Of a stretch of 64,000 bases of DNA, positions 8,375 through 16,616 are shown piece after piece; the first letter of the stretch is position 1, and each line of letters opens with the position of its first letter. Source of the DNA: Dyella sp. C11 (GTDB lineage: Bacteria > Pseudomonadota > Gammaproteobacteria > Xanthomonadales > Rhodanobacteraceae); assembly GCF_003121485.1 (NCBI RefSeq), contig NZ_QAVX01000001.1:248001-312000 (forward strand), given 5' to 3'. The notes beneath the pieces were generated by a model. It saw only the letters and a list, made by a program, of their open reading frames with translations, was not told where the DNA came from and made no database searches. The position numbers and the translations under genes were made by a program.

Positions 8375-9127
8375 ATGCCCCTGCGCCGTCTCTCGCTTGT
8401 CGCCGTTCTCTCGCTGGGCAGCCTGTCGCTGCATGCGCAGGACCTGGCCACGACTTGTCACGCCACCAGCAGCTACGACCTCACCGTGTCGCCGGGCCGG
8501 CTTGTGTTCGATCGACCGCAACCGCTGCCACGTCAGGTGGAGTTGCGCGATGGCAGCCTGAGCACGGACGGCACACCTGTTTCCCTGCGACCGGATGATC
8601 AGGACAGGCTGGCCGTGTTCGAGCGTGAATTGCGCGCCCTGATGCCCCGCGCCAAGGCGGTCGCCGGTAACGGCGTGGATATGCTGGCGGCGGCCATGCA
8701 CGACGAAGGGGCGCGGCTTTCGCTTGATCCAGCCACGCGCACGGAGCTGGACCGTCGGGTCGCAACGCGCGCCACCGAACTCAAGCAGCGCATCGCCGCC
8801 AGCAACAGCACCCACGACTGGCAGGGCAACCTGGCCGACCAGTACGCCAACCAGCTCGCCTCGGACCTGATGCCGCTGCTGGCCAACGATCTGGGCCAGC
8901 AGGCCGTGAATGCCGCCATGACGGGTGATCTCCAGGCGGCAGCCAACCTGCGCGACACCGCCGCCGACCTCACCACCCAGCTGCGCCCCCGCCTGGAGCA
9001 GCGCATGCAGGCGCTGGCCCCGCAGGTACAGGCGCTTTGCCCGGCCGTTCAGCGCCTGGCCGAATTGCAGCAGGGCATTCGGGCCGCCAATGGCCAGCCT
9101 CTCAACTTGCTTGAGGTCGGCCAGTAA
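8375..9127 (+). CDS. DUF2884 (YggN-like) exported protein
   Basis: 250 residues. A signal peptide (MPLRRLSLVAVLSLGSLSLHAQ) precedes a mature protein that starts with a short beta segment (CHATSSYDLTVSPGRLVF) and continues as long amphipathic helices, ending in a region with one more cysteine (VQALCPAVQRL). This matches the DUF2884/YggN family of periplasmic proteins of unknown role. The ATG at 8375 gives a proper signal peptide; the frame reaches back to a TTG at 8306 overlapping the preceding gene, but that extension is not signal-like. The two cysteines may pair. Confidence 0.75.
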   Translation: MPLRRLSLVAVLSLGSLSLHAQDLATTCHATSSYDLTVSPGRLVFDRPQPLPRQVELRDGSLSTDGTPVSLRPDDQDRLAVFERELRALMPRAKAVAGNGVDMLAAAMHDEGARLSLDPATRTELDRRVATRATELKQRIAASNSTHDWQGNLADQYANQLASDLMPLLANDLGQQAVNAAMTGDLQAAANLRDTAADLTTQLRPRLEQRMQALAPQVQALCPAVQRLAELQQGIRAANGQPLNLLEVGQ

Positions 9128-9238
9128 AACCGGGGCTGAGCATGAGTCTCTCCTTCGCCCGGGATTAACCTTCTGCTAAGTGGCGGAGGACGAGGATGGC
9201 ACCCGCTCACTCGTTCTCGGCTGTCAGGAGGCGACCTC

Positions 9239-9673
9239 GTGTCGCACGCACCGCATTGCAACGCGCTCATTCGTCGTGGTATCGATGACCGGGACCTGTA
9301 CCGCAGGGCCCTCAGGCGGGTCCGGGAGCCCGGCCTGCAGGCACTGCTGGCCGAAAACCTGCAGACGCTGGACACGCTGATCGGCGACCTTCAAGCACAG
9401 GTTCACGCGACGGGTGGCACCCCCGCCAGGCACGGCACGCTCGCCGGTTCAGTACGCAGCGCCCTGGCCGACATGGTCACCGGCATGGCATCCAACCGTG
9501 ATACAGCCTGGGTGCACTACTTGGCACGCAACGAATGCGGGCTGCTCCATCGCTTCGAGGAGCAGATGGCACGGGCATCCGGCGATACGGCGCGTGTGCT
9601 GAGAGTCCAGTTGTCGCGCCTGTACGGCATCCACAAAGATATGCACTGCCTGGCCGGCACCACGCACGGCTGA
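9239..9673 (+). CDS. DUF2383 (PA2169-type) four-helix-bundle protein
   Basis: 144 residues, soluble, entirely helical. The layout (an N-terminal segment LIRRGIDDRDLYRRAL, a helix LLAENLQTLDTLIGDLQAQV, a variable loop, then NECGLLHRFEEQM) fits the ferritin-like DUF2383/PA2169 family, whose members often have stress-linked expression. The GTG start at 9239 is supported by AGGAGG seven bases upstream. No clear complete di-iron ligand set is visible, so metal binding should not be assumed. Confidence 0.72.
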   Translation: MSHAPHCNALIRRGIDDRDLYRRALRRVREPGLQALLAENLQTLDTLIGDLQAQVHATGGTPARHGTLAGSVRSALADMVTGMASNRDTAWVHYLARNECGLLHRFEEQMARASGDTARVLRVQLSRLYGIHKDMHCLAGTTHG

Positions 9674-9699
9674 CCGGTTCCACCCCTCAAGGAGTGCAT

Positions 9700-10275
9700 G
9701 TGCCGTCGACCCCTGCGGACGTGCTGGATTTCTGGTTCGAGCCGGCATCGCAAGCGATGTGGTTCGATCGCAGCGATGCGTTTGATGCGCGTGTGCGCGA
9801 ACGCTTCGGCGACACCCTGGAGGCCTCGTTGCGCGGCGAACTCGATGCCTGGACGCAGACGCCCGAAGGTTGGCTGGCGCTGCTGATCGTGCGCGACCAG
9901 TTCAGCCGCAATCTGTACCGCGAGTACGCACGCGCGTGGGCAGGCGACGAAGCCACGCAGGTGATCGCGCTGGACGGCATGGCGCGCGGCGACGATCAAC
10001 GGCTGACGGCCTTGCAGCGCGTGTTTGCCTATATGCCGCTGGAACATGCGGAAAGTCGCGTGCTTCAGGCGCATTGCGTACATCTGTTCGAGCGCCTCGT
10101 CGCCGGCCAGCCCGACGGCGAGCGCCCCGCCATGCAGCACTTTCTTGATTTCGCCCGGAAACATCACGATGTAGTAGCGCGGTTCGGACGTTTTCCCCAC
10201 CGCAATGCAGTGCTCGGTCGCCCGGACACGCCTGAAGAAAAGACCTATCTCGCCACACCGGGCTCGGGTTTCTGA
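9700..10275 (+). CDS. DUF924 family protein
   Basis: 191 residues, cytoplasmic, helical. It opens VLDFWFEPASQAMWF and contains DQFSRNLYRE, FAYMPLEHAES and RFGRFPHRNAVLGR, the conserved signatures of DUF924. These proteins have TPR-like folds and no established activity. The GTG at 9700 is chosen because AGGAG lies five bases upstream; the frame extends to an ATG at 9535 inside the previous gene, which has no ribosome site. The gene closely follows the DUF2383 gene (26 bp gap). Confidence 0.83.
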   Translation: MPSTPADVLDFWFEPASQAMWFDRSDAFDARVRERFGDTLEASLRGELDAWTQTPEGWLALLIVRDQFSRNLYREYARAWAGDEATQVIALDGMARGDDQRLTALQRVFAYMPLEHAESRVLQAHCVHLFERLVAGQPDGERPAMQHFLDFARKHHDVVARFGRFPHRNAVLGRPDTPEEKTYLATPGSGF

Positions 10276-10302
10276 AAGTCGTCTTGCGTTTGATCATCAG
10301 CG

Positions 10303-10602
10303 TTGGTCACCGATGACAAGGAGTTCACCAAGCGACGCTATCTCTTCATCACCCTGCTCTTGCTGAGCGCCTCCGCGTACGCGAGCAATACCTATCGCGT
10401 CGGCAGCGAGGTACTTACCGTGGGCGACAGCGCGGTTCGCGCCATGCAGCTCATGGGCAAGCCGGACTTCAAGGAGCCCGTGCAGAGCGACTACGGCGGT
10501 TACCAGGGTGAGCGCTGGCAGTACATGCGTGATGACGGGCGCGTCGTGATCATCACCATCATCAACGGCAAGGTGTCGGATATCGCCGATCGCTCGCGTT
10601 AA
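10303..10602 (+). CDS. DUF2845-like small exported protein with doubtful start
   Basis: Up to 99 residues. The core (RRYLFITLLLLSASAYAS signal, then YRVGSEVLTVGDSAVRAMQLMGKPDF and WQYMRDDGRVVIITIINGKVSDI) is a clear paralogue of the gene at 10719. An ideal AAGGAG (10318-10323) is followed six bases later by AAG at 10330-10332, exactly where the paralogue has its ATG. No ATG, GTG or TTG lies near that point, so the gene may have lost its start. The only upstream option is TTG at 10303, without a ribosome site. Treat as a possible pseudogene or non-canonical start. Confidence 0.55.
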   Translation: MVTDDKEFTKRRYLFITLLLLSASAYASNTYRVGSEVLTVGDSAVRAMQLMGKPDFKEPVQSDYGGYQGERWQYMRDDGRVVIITIINGKVSDIADRSR

Positions 10603-10718
10603 GCGAGCGCGTGGACGGCTAAGCGGGCTTGGCCCACAAGCCATCGCGGCGGAGGCGCATGTCGCCGCGTGGCATGTCGTCGCTAAGGTGAATTCTCCAG
10701 CCCGGAGGACCACCAGCG

Positions 10719-11027
10719 ATGCGTCGATATCTTGTTCTGGCCAGCCTGTTGTTTGCATGCGCGGCGCACGCCGGTGGCGGCACCTTGCGTGTCGGCAGCG
10801 AGGTGCTTTCACCGGGCGACAGCGCCACGCGCGTAATCGAGTTGCTCGGCAAGCCCTCGTATCGGGGACACGCCAAGGCGCCCAGCAGCCGGTCAGGCGG
10901 CAAGAAGGGCGCGAAGTCTTCATCGTCCTCGGGCGGCGAGCAATGGCAATACCGGCAGGGCAACCGGATCGTGACCATCGTGTTGGCCAACGGCAAGGTC
11001 ACGTCCATCCGCGACGACGGACGTTGA
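10719..11027 (+). CDS. DUF2845 domain small exported protein
   Basis: 102 residues: a signal peptide (MRRYLVLASLLFACAAHA) and one DUF2845 domain built around LRVGSEVLSPGDSATRVIELLGKP and WQYRQGNRIVTIVLANGKVTSIRDDG. The fold recalls SmpA/OmlA-like small periplasmic proteins. Compared with its tandem paralogue at 10303 it has a Ser/Gly/Lys-rich insertion between the two conserved blocks. GGAGG precedes the ATG. The function is unknown; the pair arose by local duplication. Confidence 0.8.
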   Translation: MRRYLVLASLLFACAAHAGGGTLRVGSEVLSPGDSATRVIELLGKPSYRGHAKAPSSRSGGKKGAKSSSSSGGEQWQYRQGNRIVTIVLANGKVTSIRDDGR

Positions 11028-11089
11028 TGACGATGGCGGCCTGCGTGCCGCTCATGCGATAAGGGGCGCGTTTCCAGGGAGATCGCGCC

Positions 11090-12313
11090 ATGTCCGACGT
11101 ACTTCAATCGACAGACAGTCGCTCGGGCAGCCTGCTGCGGTCGCGTGGCCCGGGTGCGCACGGCAAGGTGACCAACATCGAGCTGTTCTTCGATCTGGTG
11201 TTCGTTTACGCGGTGACCCAGCTCTCCCACACGCTGCTGCACGACCTGAGCCTGTCGGGTGCGTTGCACGTGCTGCTGCTGTTCCTTGCCGTGTGGTGGG
11301 TGTGGATCTTCACCGGATGGATCACCAACTGGCTGGACCCCGAGCGCCTCGCCGTGCGGCTGCTGGTACTGGCGCTGATGCTCGGCGGCTTGCTGCTGTC
11401 CACGGCGTTGCCCGAGGCCTTCGGTGAGCGCGGCAAGGTGTTCGCCATCGCCTACGTCGGCATGCAGGTGGGGCGTTCGATGTTCATGGTGTGGGCGTTG
11501 CGTCATGCCAGCCAGAGCGCGCGATTCAATTTCTATCGCATCACGCTATGGCTTGCGGTCACCGGCGTGTTGTGGATCGTGGGCGCGTTCTTCGCGCAAG
11601 GCGAAATGCGGTTGGCGTGGTGGGTAACCGCATTGCTCATCGAATACCTGGGGCCGGCGGCGTATTTCTACGTGCCGGGCCTTGGTCGCTCATCCACCAG
11701 CGAATGGGACGTGGAAGGCGGGCACATGGCGGAGCGCTGCAGCCTGTTCGTGATCATTGCGCTGGGTGAATCCGTGGTGGTGATGGGCAGCAGTTTCGCG
11801 GACAGTGCGCGAACGCCGGATCTGTGGCTTGCCTTTTTCGTGGCCTTTCTCGGTTGCGTGGCCATGTGGTGGATCTATTTTGACCTGGCCGTGGAACGCG
11901 GCAGTCGTTCGATTCGGCAGTCGGCGGACCCGGGGCGCACCGCGCGACTGGGCTACACGTATCTCCACTTGCTGATCGTCGCCGGCATCGTGGTGTGTGC
12001 CGTGGGCGATGAGCTGAGCCTGGCGCATCCGCACGCGTTGGCGGAAACAGCGGAAATCGCGGTGCTGCTGGGTGGCCCGGCGCTCTATCTGCTGGGCAAT
12101 ACGTTGTTCAAGCAGACCGTGAATCACACGAATCTGCCGTTCTCGCATCTGGCGGGTTTGCTGCTGCTGGCCTTGCTGATATGGCCTGCGCGCAGCATGT
12201 CGGTGATGTCGCTGGCAACGGCCACTACGGTCGTGCTTGTGCTGGTGGCTGCGTGGGAAACATTGTCGTTGCGCAGCGTGCGGCGAGAGCTGTACAGCGA
12301 GGCGAGCGAGTAA
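11090..12313 (+). CDS. ltrA: Low temperature requirement protein A (LtrA) family
   Basis: 407 residues, an inner-membrane protein with about ten or eleven hydrophobic segments. The N-terminus KVTNIELFFDLVFVYAVTQLSH and the central EGGHMAERCSLFVIIALGESVV are diagnostic of the LtrA family, first linked to growth at low temperature in Listeria; its biochemical role remains unknown. The start at 11090 has GGGAG eight bases upstream. It stands alone, convergent with the ketopantoate reductase gene. Confidence 0.87.
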   Translation: MSDVLQSTDSRSGSLLRSRGPGAHGKVTNIELFFDLVFVYAVTQLSHTLLHDLSLSGALHVLLLFLAVWWVWIFTGWITNWLDPERLAVRLLVLALMLGGLLLSTALPEAFGERGKVFAIAYVGMQVGRSMFMVWALRHASQSARFNFYRITLWLAVTGVLWIVGAFFAQGEMRLAWWVTALLIEYLGPAAYFYVPGLGRSSTSEWDVEGGHMAERCSLFVIIALGESVVVMGSSFADSARTPDLWLAFFVAFLGCVAMWWIYFDLAVERGSRSIRQSADPGRTARLGYTYLHLLIVAGIVVCAVGDELSLAHPHALAETAEIAVLLGGPALYLLGNTLFKQTVNHTNLPFSHLAGLLLLALLIWPARSMSVMSLATATTVVLVLVAAWETLSLRSVRRELYSEASE

Positions 12314-12323
12314 GTCGTCGCGC

Positions 12324-13352
12324 TTACGCGGCGGATGCGTGCTGCAAATCCGCGAGCAGCTCCTGTGCGTTCCACGCGCGCCGCGATTGCTCGGCCTCGT
12401 GGACCAGGGCTGCGAGTCGCGCATTCACGGGTGCCGGGACACGATGTTCTCCGGCCAGGCGTACGACCTCGCCGTTGATGACATCCACTTCCGTGGGGCG
12501 ACCGCGTTCCAGGTCTTCCCACATGGACGAACGCGCCACGGGATCGATGGCCAGCAGGCGCGAGGCGAGTCGACGAAACCACGCGTCGGGCATTTCCAGC
12601 ACGCGCGGCAACCACTGTGGCGGCAGCGGGGTGAGCTTGGCGGGCTGGATGTCGGCGGCGGCGAACACATCCAATGCCTCACGCTGTGCGAGCGCCAGGC
12701 AGCGGCGCCAGTCGCGCTGGGAAAGTTCTTCCTTCAACGGTACGTCCGCCAGGGCATTCAAGGCGTTGTTGAGGTTGAGCAGCAGCTTGGCCGCCAGCAC
12801 GGCCGGCATGTCGTGGCGCGCCTGCATGGGCAGGCCGGAGGCTTCGAAAATGGGCAGGAACGCGGCGAGGGACTCGTGCGCTTCCACCATCAGTTCACCG
12901 CCGGAACCCTGGTGAAAATCGCCAGGCACGCGTTGCAGCACATTGAACGGCACCATGCCGGCAAGCACGGGATGTCCCGGCAACGCTTCGCGCAGGATGG
13001 CCGCATTGTGCAAGCCGTTCTGAAAGCTCACCACCGGCACGCCCGGGGCGAGCACGCCGGCCAGTTCCTGTGCGACGGTTTCGGTTGCTGACGATTTAAC
13101 CGTCACCAGCACAAGGTGCGCCTTGGCGGCGGCGAACGGGTTCACCTGCAGCTCCAGGTCGCGCGTGGCCACATGTTCGTGGCCTCCTTGCAGGTCGCTC
13201 CAATCGAGGCCGCCATGGATGCGCCACGCATCGATGACGCGACGGCGACCGATGCAGGTGATACGGGCGTTTTCATGCAACCGGGCGCCGAGATAGCCGC
13301 CCACGCTGCCTGCACCGTAGATGGCGATGCGGGGCAGGGCATGCGCGCTCAT
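12324..13352 (-). CDS. panE: 2-dehydropantoate 2-reductase (ketopantoate reductase)
   Basis: 342 residues. Rossmann NADPH site IAIYGAGSVGGYLGARL near the N-terminus; catalytic Lys in AAKLLLNLNNALNAL; C-terminal SSMWEDLERGRPTEVDVINGEVVR carrying the substrate-binding Ser/Glu region. The enzyme reduces ketopantoate to pantoate for pantothenate and CoA synthesis. ApbA/PanE paralogues are common, so the substrate could differ. The start at 13352 overlaps the stop of the upstream FAD dehydrogenase gene by four bases (ATGA), which also decides the start. The odd coupling to a steroid-type dehydrogenase raises the chance of a non-pantoate role. Confidence 0.8.
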   Translation of the reverse strand: MSAHALPRIAIYGAGSVGGYLGARLHENARITCIGRRRVIDAWRIHGGLDWSDLQGGHEHVATRDLELQVNPFAAAKAHLVLVTVKSSATETVAQELAGVLAPGVPVVSFQNGLHNAAILREALPGHPVLAGMVPFNVLQRVPGDFHQGSGGELMVEAHESLAAFLPIFEASGLPMQARHDMPAVLAAKLLLNLNNALNALADVPLKEELSQRDWRRCLALAQREALDVFAAADIQPAKLTPLPPQWLPRVLEMPDAWFRRLASRLLAIDPVARSSMWEDLERGRPTEVDVINGEVVRLAGEHRVPAPVNARLAALVHEAEQSRRAWNAQELLADLQHASAA

Positions 13353-15007
13353 GCGATGGCCTTGGCCGCGGCGCGACCCGCGATGCGACCGGAGAACAGG
13401 CAACCACCGAGGAAGCTGCCTTCCAGCGCGCGGTAGCCGTGCAGTCCACCACCGCCAAAGCCCGCCGCTTCGCCCACGGCATACAGCCCCGGCAGTGGTT
13501 CGCCGTTCTGGCCCAGCACGCGGGCATCGAGATCGGTTTCCAGGCCGCCCAACGTCTTGCGCGTGAGGATGTTCAAGCGCACGCCGATGAGCGGACCGTT
13601 CGCCGGATCAAGCAGGCGATGCGGCTTGGCCACGCGCACCAGCTTGTCGCCGCGGTAACGCCGCGCATTGTGGATGGCCATCACCTGGCCATCTTTCGCG
13701 TAAGGATTGTCGAACTGGCGATCGCGCGCTTCGATCTCGCGACGCAGGTGCGCGACATCGAGCAACGTATTGCCCGCCAGCGCGTTCATGCCGGCGACGA
13801 GTTCTTCCAGCGTGTCCCGCACAATGAAATCGCGACCATGCTGCTTGAACGCCTCTACCGGTGCAGGCGCGCCCTTGCCGACGGCGCGCTTGGCCACCTG
13901 TCGCCAGCTTTTGCCGGTGAGGTCGGGATTCTGTTCGGAGCCGGACAGCGCGAACTCGCGGCGAATGATCTGCTGATCGAGGATGAACCAGCTGTAGTCG
14001 TGGCCGGTCTGACGCAAGTGTTCCAGCGTGCCCAGCGTGTCGAAGCCAGGCCACAGCGGCCCGGGAAGACGCTTGCCGGTGGCATCGAACCAGAACGACG
14101 ACGGGCCCGGCAGGATGCGAATCGCATGGCGCGGCCAGATCGGGTTCCAGTTCTCGATGCCTTCCACGTAATGCCACATGCGGTCGCGGTTGATCAGCCG
14201 CGCACCCGCGCTTTCGGTGATGCCGAGCATGCGGCCGTCGACGTGGGCAGGCACGCCGCACAGCATGTGCGCAGGGGGCGGCCCCAGCCGTTCGGGCCAG
14301 TTCTTGCGCACCAGCGCGTGGTTGCCACCGATGCCGCCCGAGGCCACGATCACCGCCTGCGCGCGCTGTTCGAACCCGTGCAGCACATCGCGCGAGCTGG
14401 GCTTGCCGCGCTCCATGCCATCGGGCGTGAGCACATTGCCGCGCACGCCGACGACAGCGCCGCCTTCGACGATCAATTCATCCACCCGATGGCGAAAGCC
14501 GAACTGCAGCAGCCCCTTCGCTTCGGCCTCGCGCGCGCGGCGCACGAACGGCTCGATCACGCCGGGGCCGGTGCCCCACGTCACATGGAAGCGCGGCACC
14601 GAATTGCCGTGGCCCACGGAGCCATGGCCGCCACGTTCGGCCCAGCCGACCACGGGGAACCAGCGCATGCCCATGGCGTGCAGCCACGCGCGTTTTTCGC
14701 CGGCGGCGAAATCCACATAGGACTCCGCCCAGCGACGCGGCCAGTGGTCTTCGGTACGGTCGAACGCGGCCGTGCCCATCCAGTCGGCCAGCGCGAGTGC
14801 GTGCGAATCGCGCACGCCCATGCGCCGCTGTTCCGGCGAGTCGACGAAAAACAGTCCTCCGAATGACCAGAACGCCTGTCCCCCCAGGCTTTGTTCCGGC
14901 TCCTGCTCCAGCACCAGCACGCGCTTGCCTGCATCGGCCAGTTCCGTGGCGGCCACCAGCCCGGCGAGGCCGGCTCCCACCACGACCACATCGCACCCGT
15001 CCCGCAT
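13349..15007 (-). CDS. FAD-binding dehydrogenase (KstD / fumarate reductase flavoprotein type)
   Basis: 552 residues. The N-terminal dinucleotide motif VVVVGAGLAGLVAATELA is followed by EQEPEQSLGGQAFWSFGG, and the C-terminus has the second FAD motif GLYAVGEAAGFGGGGLHG. The arrangement is that of the KstD/succinate-dehydrogenase flavoprotein group (FAD-binding domain 2), which oxidises ketosteroids or related substrates. No Tat or Sec signal is seen, so it is probably cytoplasmic. A near-consensus GGGGAGG precedes the ATG. It is coupled to panE by an ATGA overlap. The real substrate is unknown. Confidence 0.82.
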   Translation of the reverse strand: MRDGCDVVVVGAGLAGLVAATELADAGKRVLVLEQEPEQSLGGQAFWSFGGLFFVDSPEQRRMGVRDSHALALADWMGTAAFDRTEDHWPRRWAESYVDFAAGEKRAWLHAMGMRWFPVVGWAERGGHGSVGHGNSVPRFHVTWGTGPGVIEPFVRRAREAEAKGLLQFGFRHRVDELIVEGGAVVGVRGNVLTPDGMERGKPSSRDVLHGFEQRAQAVIVASGGIGGNHALVRKNWPERLGPPPAHMLCGVPAHVDGRMLGITESAGARLINRDRMWHYVEGIENWNPIWPRHAIRILPGPSSFWFDATGKRLPGPLWPGFDTLGTLEHLRQTGHDYSWFILDQQIIRREFALSGSEQNPDLTGKSWRQVAKRAVGKGAPAPVEAFKQHGRDFIVRDTLEELVAGMNALAGNTLLDVAHLRREIEARDRQFDNPYAKDGQVMAIHNARRYRGDKLVRVAKPHRLLDPANGPLIGVRLNILTRKTLGGLETDLDARVLGQNGEPLPGLYAVGEAAGFGGGGLHGYRALEGSFLGGCLFSGRIAGRAAAKAIA

Positions 15008-15367
15008 TCCCCGCCTCCCCGTGGCGTTGCGTTCCCGAACCTCGAACTTAGCGTGCCCGGCAGGTCATTCCTATGCGCGCTGCGTCATAGCCCGGAAGCC
15101 CCGCCATGACCGATGGCACGGCGTGACCACAGGCCCATGCCCCGTCGTCATGCTGTGCTGCATCGTGACTTTCGAGGTCGGACGACGAACGCGGAACGTG
15201 GGGCCGGAGGGAATCGAAATGCATGCGGTTGAGAAGGCGAGCAGGTTCGATGCAGGACGTGCACGGGTTGGTCCGGTTCACGCCGGCGATATCGATGTGC
15301 ACGACGGCCGCTGCGTTTGTTCGATGGGTCCGCTTGCAGGACGGTTCGCGAGGGCAATCGCTTGCGC

Positions 15368-15394
15368 ATGACGACAAGGACAACAAGAAGCTGA
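15368..15394 (+). CDS. Candidate Thr/Arg leader peptide
   Basis: An 8-codon frame reading M-T-T-R-T-T-R-S-stop. Its codons include ACA, AGG and AGA, rare choices in DNA this GC rich. A GAGGG lies a little far upstream. It sits 82 bp before a terminator hairpin. Short threonine-rich frames followed by terminators are the hallmark of threonine-operon attenuators, but no thr gene follows in this window, so this is only a candidate. Confidence 0.3.
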   Translation: MTTRTTRS

Positions 15395-15476
15395 CCACAG
15401 CCAGGGATCGTGCGCGCGCCGGCGGAGGCGATTTCGTGCACAGATTCTTTTGTCGGGGCTCCCCAGCACGACGTTG

Positions 15477-15509
15477 AGACCACGCCGGGCAACCGGCGCG
15501 GTCTGTTTT
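15477..15509 (+). terminator. Attenuator-like intrinsic terminator
   Basis: AGACCACGCCGG pairs with CCGGCGCGGTCT (one mismatch) over a GCAA loop, followed by GTTTT. The 3' arm CCGGCGCG (15493-15500) is also exactly complementary to CGCGCCGG at 15415-15422, so an alternative fold could disrupt the terminator. It precedes mscS by 80 bp. Confidence 0.6.
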
Positions 15510-15588
15510 GCTTACAGGGGAACCACGGAACCTTGATTGACGGGCTGCTAGTCTCGCGACGTTTTTTTCGTCGAGAGAACCGCTCTTC

Positions 15589-16422
15589 ATGCACGATTTC
15601 CTGACACGTACGCATCTTTCCGACAACACCATCACCACATTGATCAACATCGGTATTGCGGTGCTGATTCTGCTGATTGGCATCTGGCTGGCCGCGCGCG
15701 GGGCCAACATCGCGCAACGCGCCATGCAGCGTGCGAATGTCGATCCCACGCTCACCGGGTTTCTGCGCAACCTGACTTATGGCGTGCTCATCGCGCTGCT
15801 CATCGTGATGGCGTTGCAGCAGGCGGGCGTACCTTCCGCGCCGCTGGTCGCTGCGCTGGGTGCCGGCGGACTGGCCATTGGCCTGGCGCTGCAGGGCTCG
15901 CTGAGCAACCTGGCGTGGGGCGTGCTGCTGATCGTGTTTCGACCTTTTCGCGTCGGCGATTACGTGTTGGCGGGCGGCATCGAAGGCACGGTGCGCGACC
16001 TCAGCCTGATGCACACGCTGCTGGTGATGCCCGACAACCGCGAGGCCGTGGTTCCGAATGCGAAGATCGGCTCGGACGCCATCATCAATTTCAACCGGCT
16101 CGGCACGCGCCGTTTCGAGCTGAAGGTGCGCATTGGCTACAAGGACGATATCGGCAAGGCGATGGACATCATCCGTGAGCTGTTCACCGCAGACGCACGC
16201 ATCCTGAAAGATCCCGCGCCGGGTGTATGGACCGACAGCCTGACCGACAGCGCCGTGATTCTGGTGCTGCGCGCCTATACCCGGTCGGGCGATTCCTGGG
16301 GCGCGCAAACCGATCTGCTGCGCGCGCTGAAGGACCGTCTTGGCGCGGAGGGCTTCAGTCTGGCGCCCGGTCCGGCGCAGTTCGTGATGCTGCCGGGCAA
16401 GCCTTCGGAGCAGACCACCTGA
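15589..16422 (+). CDS. mscS: Small-conductance mechanosensitive channel MscS
   Basis: 277 residues, the usual MscS size. Three N-terminal membrane helices end in the pore helix, recognisable by its Ala/Gly pattern (LVAALGAGGLAIGLALQGSLSN). The beta domain follows (FRPFRVGDYVLAGGIEGTVRDLSLMHT, NREAVVPNAKIGSD) with a C-terminal alpha/beta domain. The heptameric channel releases solutes on hypo-osmotic shock. The start has GAGAG nine bases upstream. The unusual feature is the long structured leader before it. Confidence 0.9.
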   Translation: MHDFLTRTHLSDNTITTLINIGIAVLILLIGIWLAARGANIAQRAMQRANVDPTLTGFLRNLTYGVLIALLIVMALQQAGVPSAPLVAALGAGGLAIGLALQGSLSNLAWGVLLIVFRPFRVGDYVLAGGIEGTVRDLSLMHTLLVMPDNREAVVPNAKIGSDAIINFNRLGTRRFELKVRIGYKDDIGKAMDIIRELFTADARILKDPAPGVWTDSLTDSAVILVLRAYTRSGDSWGAQTDLLRALKDRLGAEGFSLAPGPAQFVMLPGKPSEQTT

Positions 16423-16487
16423 CGAAGTGGAATGCATCGCCGGGCGGCCCCGGCGTGGATCGTCGAAAAGCGCTAGACCAAAGTCGT

Positions 16488-16499
16488 GCATACGTATGC
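16488..16499. promoter_or_regulatory. 12-bp perfect palindrome upstream of aceF
   Basis: GCATACGTATGC, a perfect palindrome in the 194-bp mscS-aceF gap, 118 bp before the aceF start. A TATGAT box resembling a -10 element lies at 16551-16556. It could be an operator for the pyruvate dehydrogenase genes; no regulator is identified. Confidence 0.35.
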
Positions 16500-16616
16500 G
16501 AATGGTGGCTTCAAACGATCCAAAAGCGACCGAAAGCGGGTCTCGTTCGCTATGATTGAAGACCTTAAGCGGCCGTCATCCCCGCCGGCTCGCCATCGCC
16601 ATCCGTAGGAGAAACC

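Larger units (their letters stand above)
15008..15588. other. Long leader region upstream of mscS
   Basis: 581 bp without a conventional gene. It contains a Thr/Arg mini-ORF, a self-complementary GC-rich segment, an intrinsic-terminator-like hairpin (15477-15509) and a second stem (CTCGCGACG / CGTCGAGAG around T7, near 15553-15577) just before mscS. The first ~300 bp show nothing recognisable. Confidence 0.55.

Noticed and set aside
13439-14866. A 475-codon plus-strand frame
   Set aside because: Antisense to the FAD dehydrogenase, whose two FAD motifs are clear.
15148-16491. A 447-codon minus-strand frame over mscS and its leader
   Set aside because: Antisense to mscS; Gln/His-rich translation with no family features.
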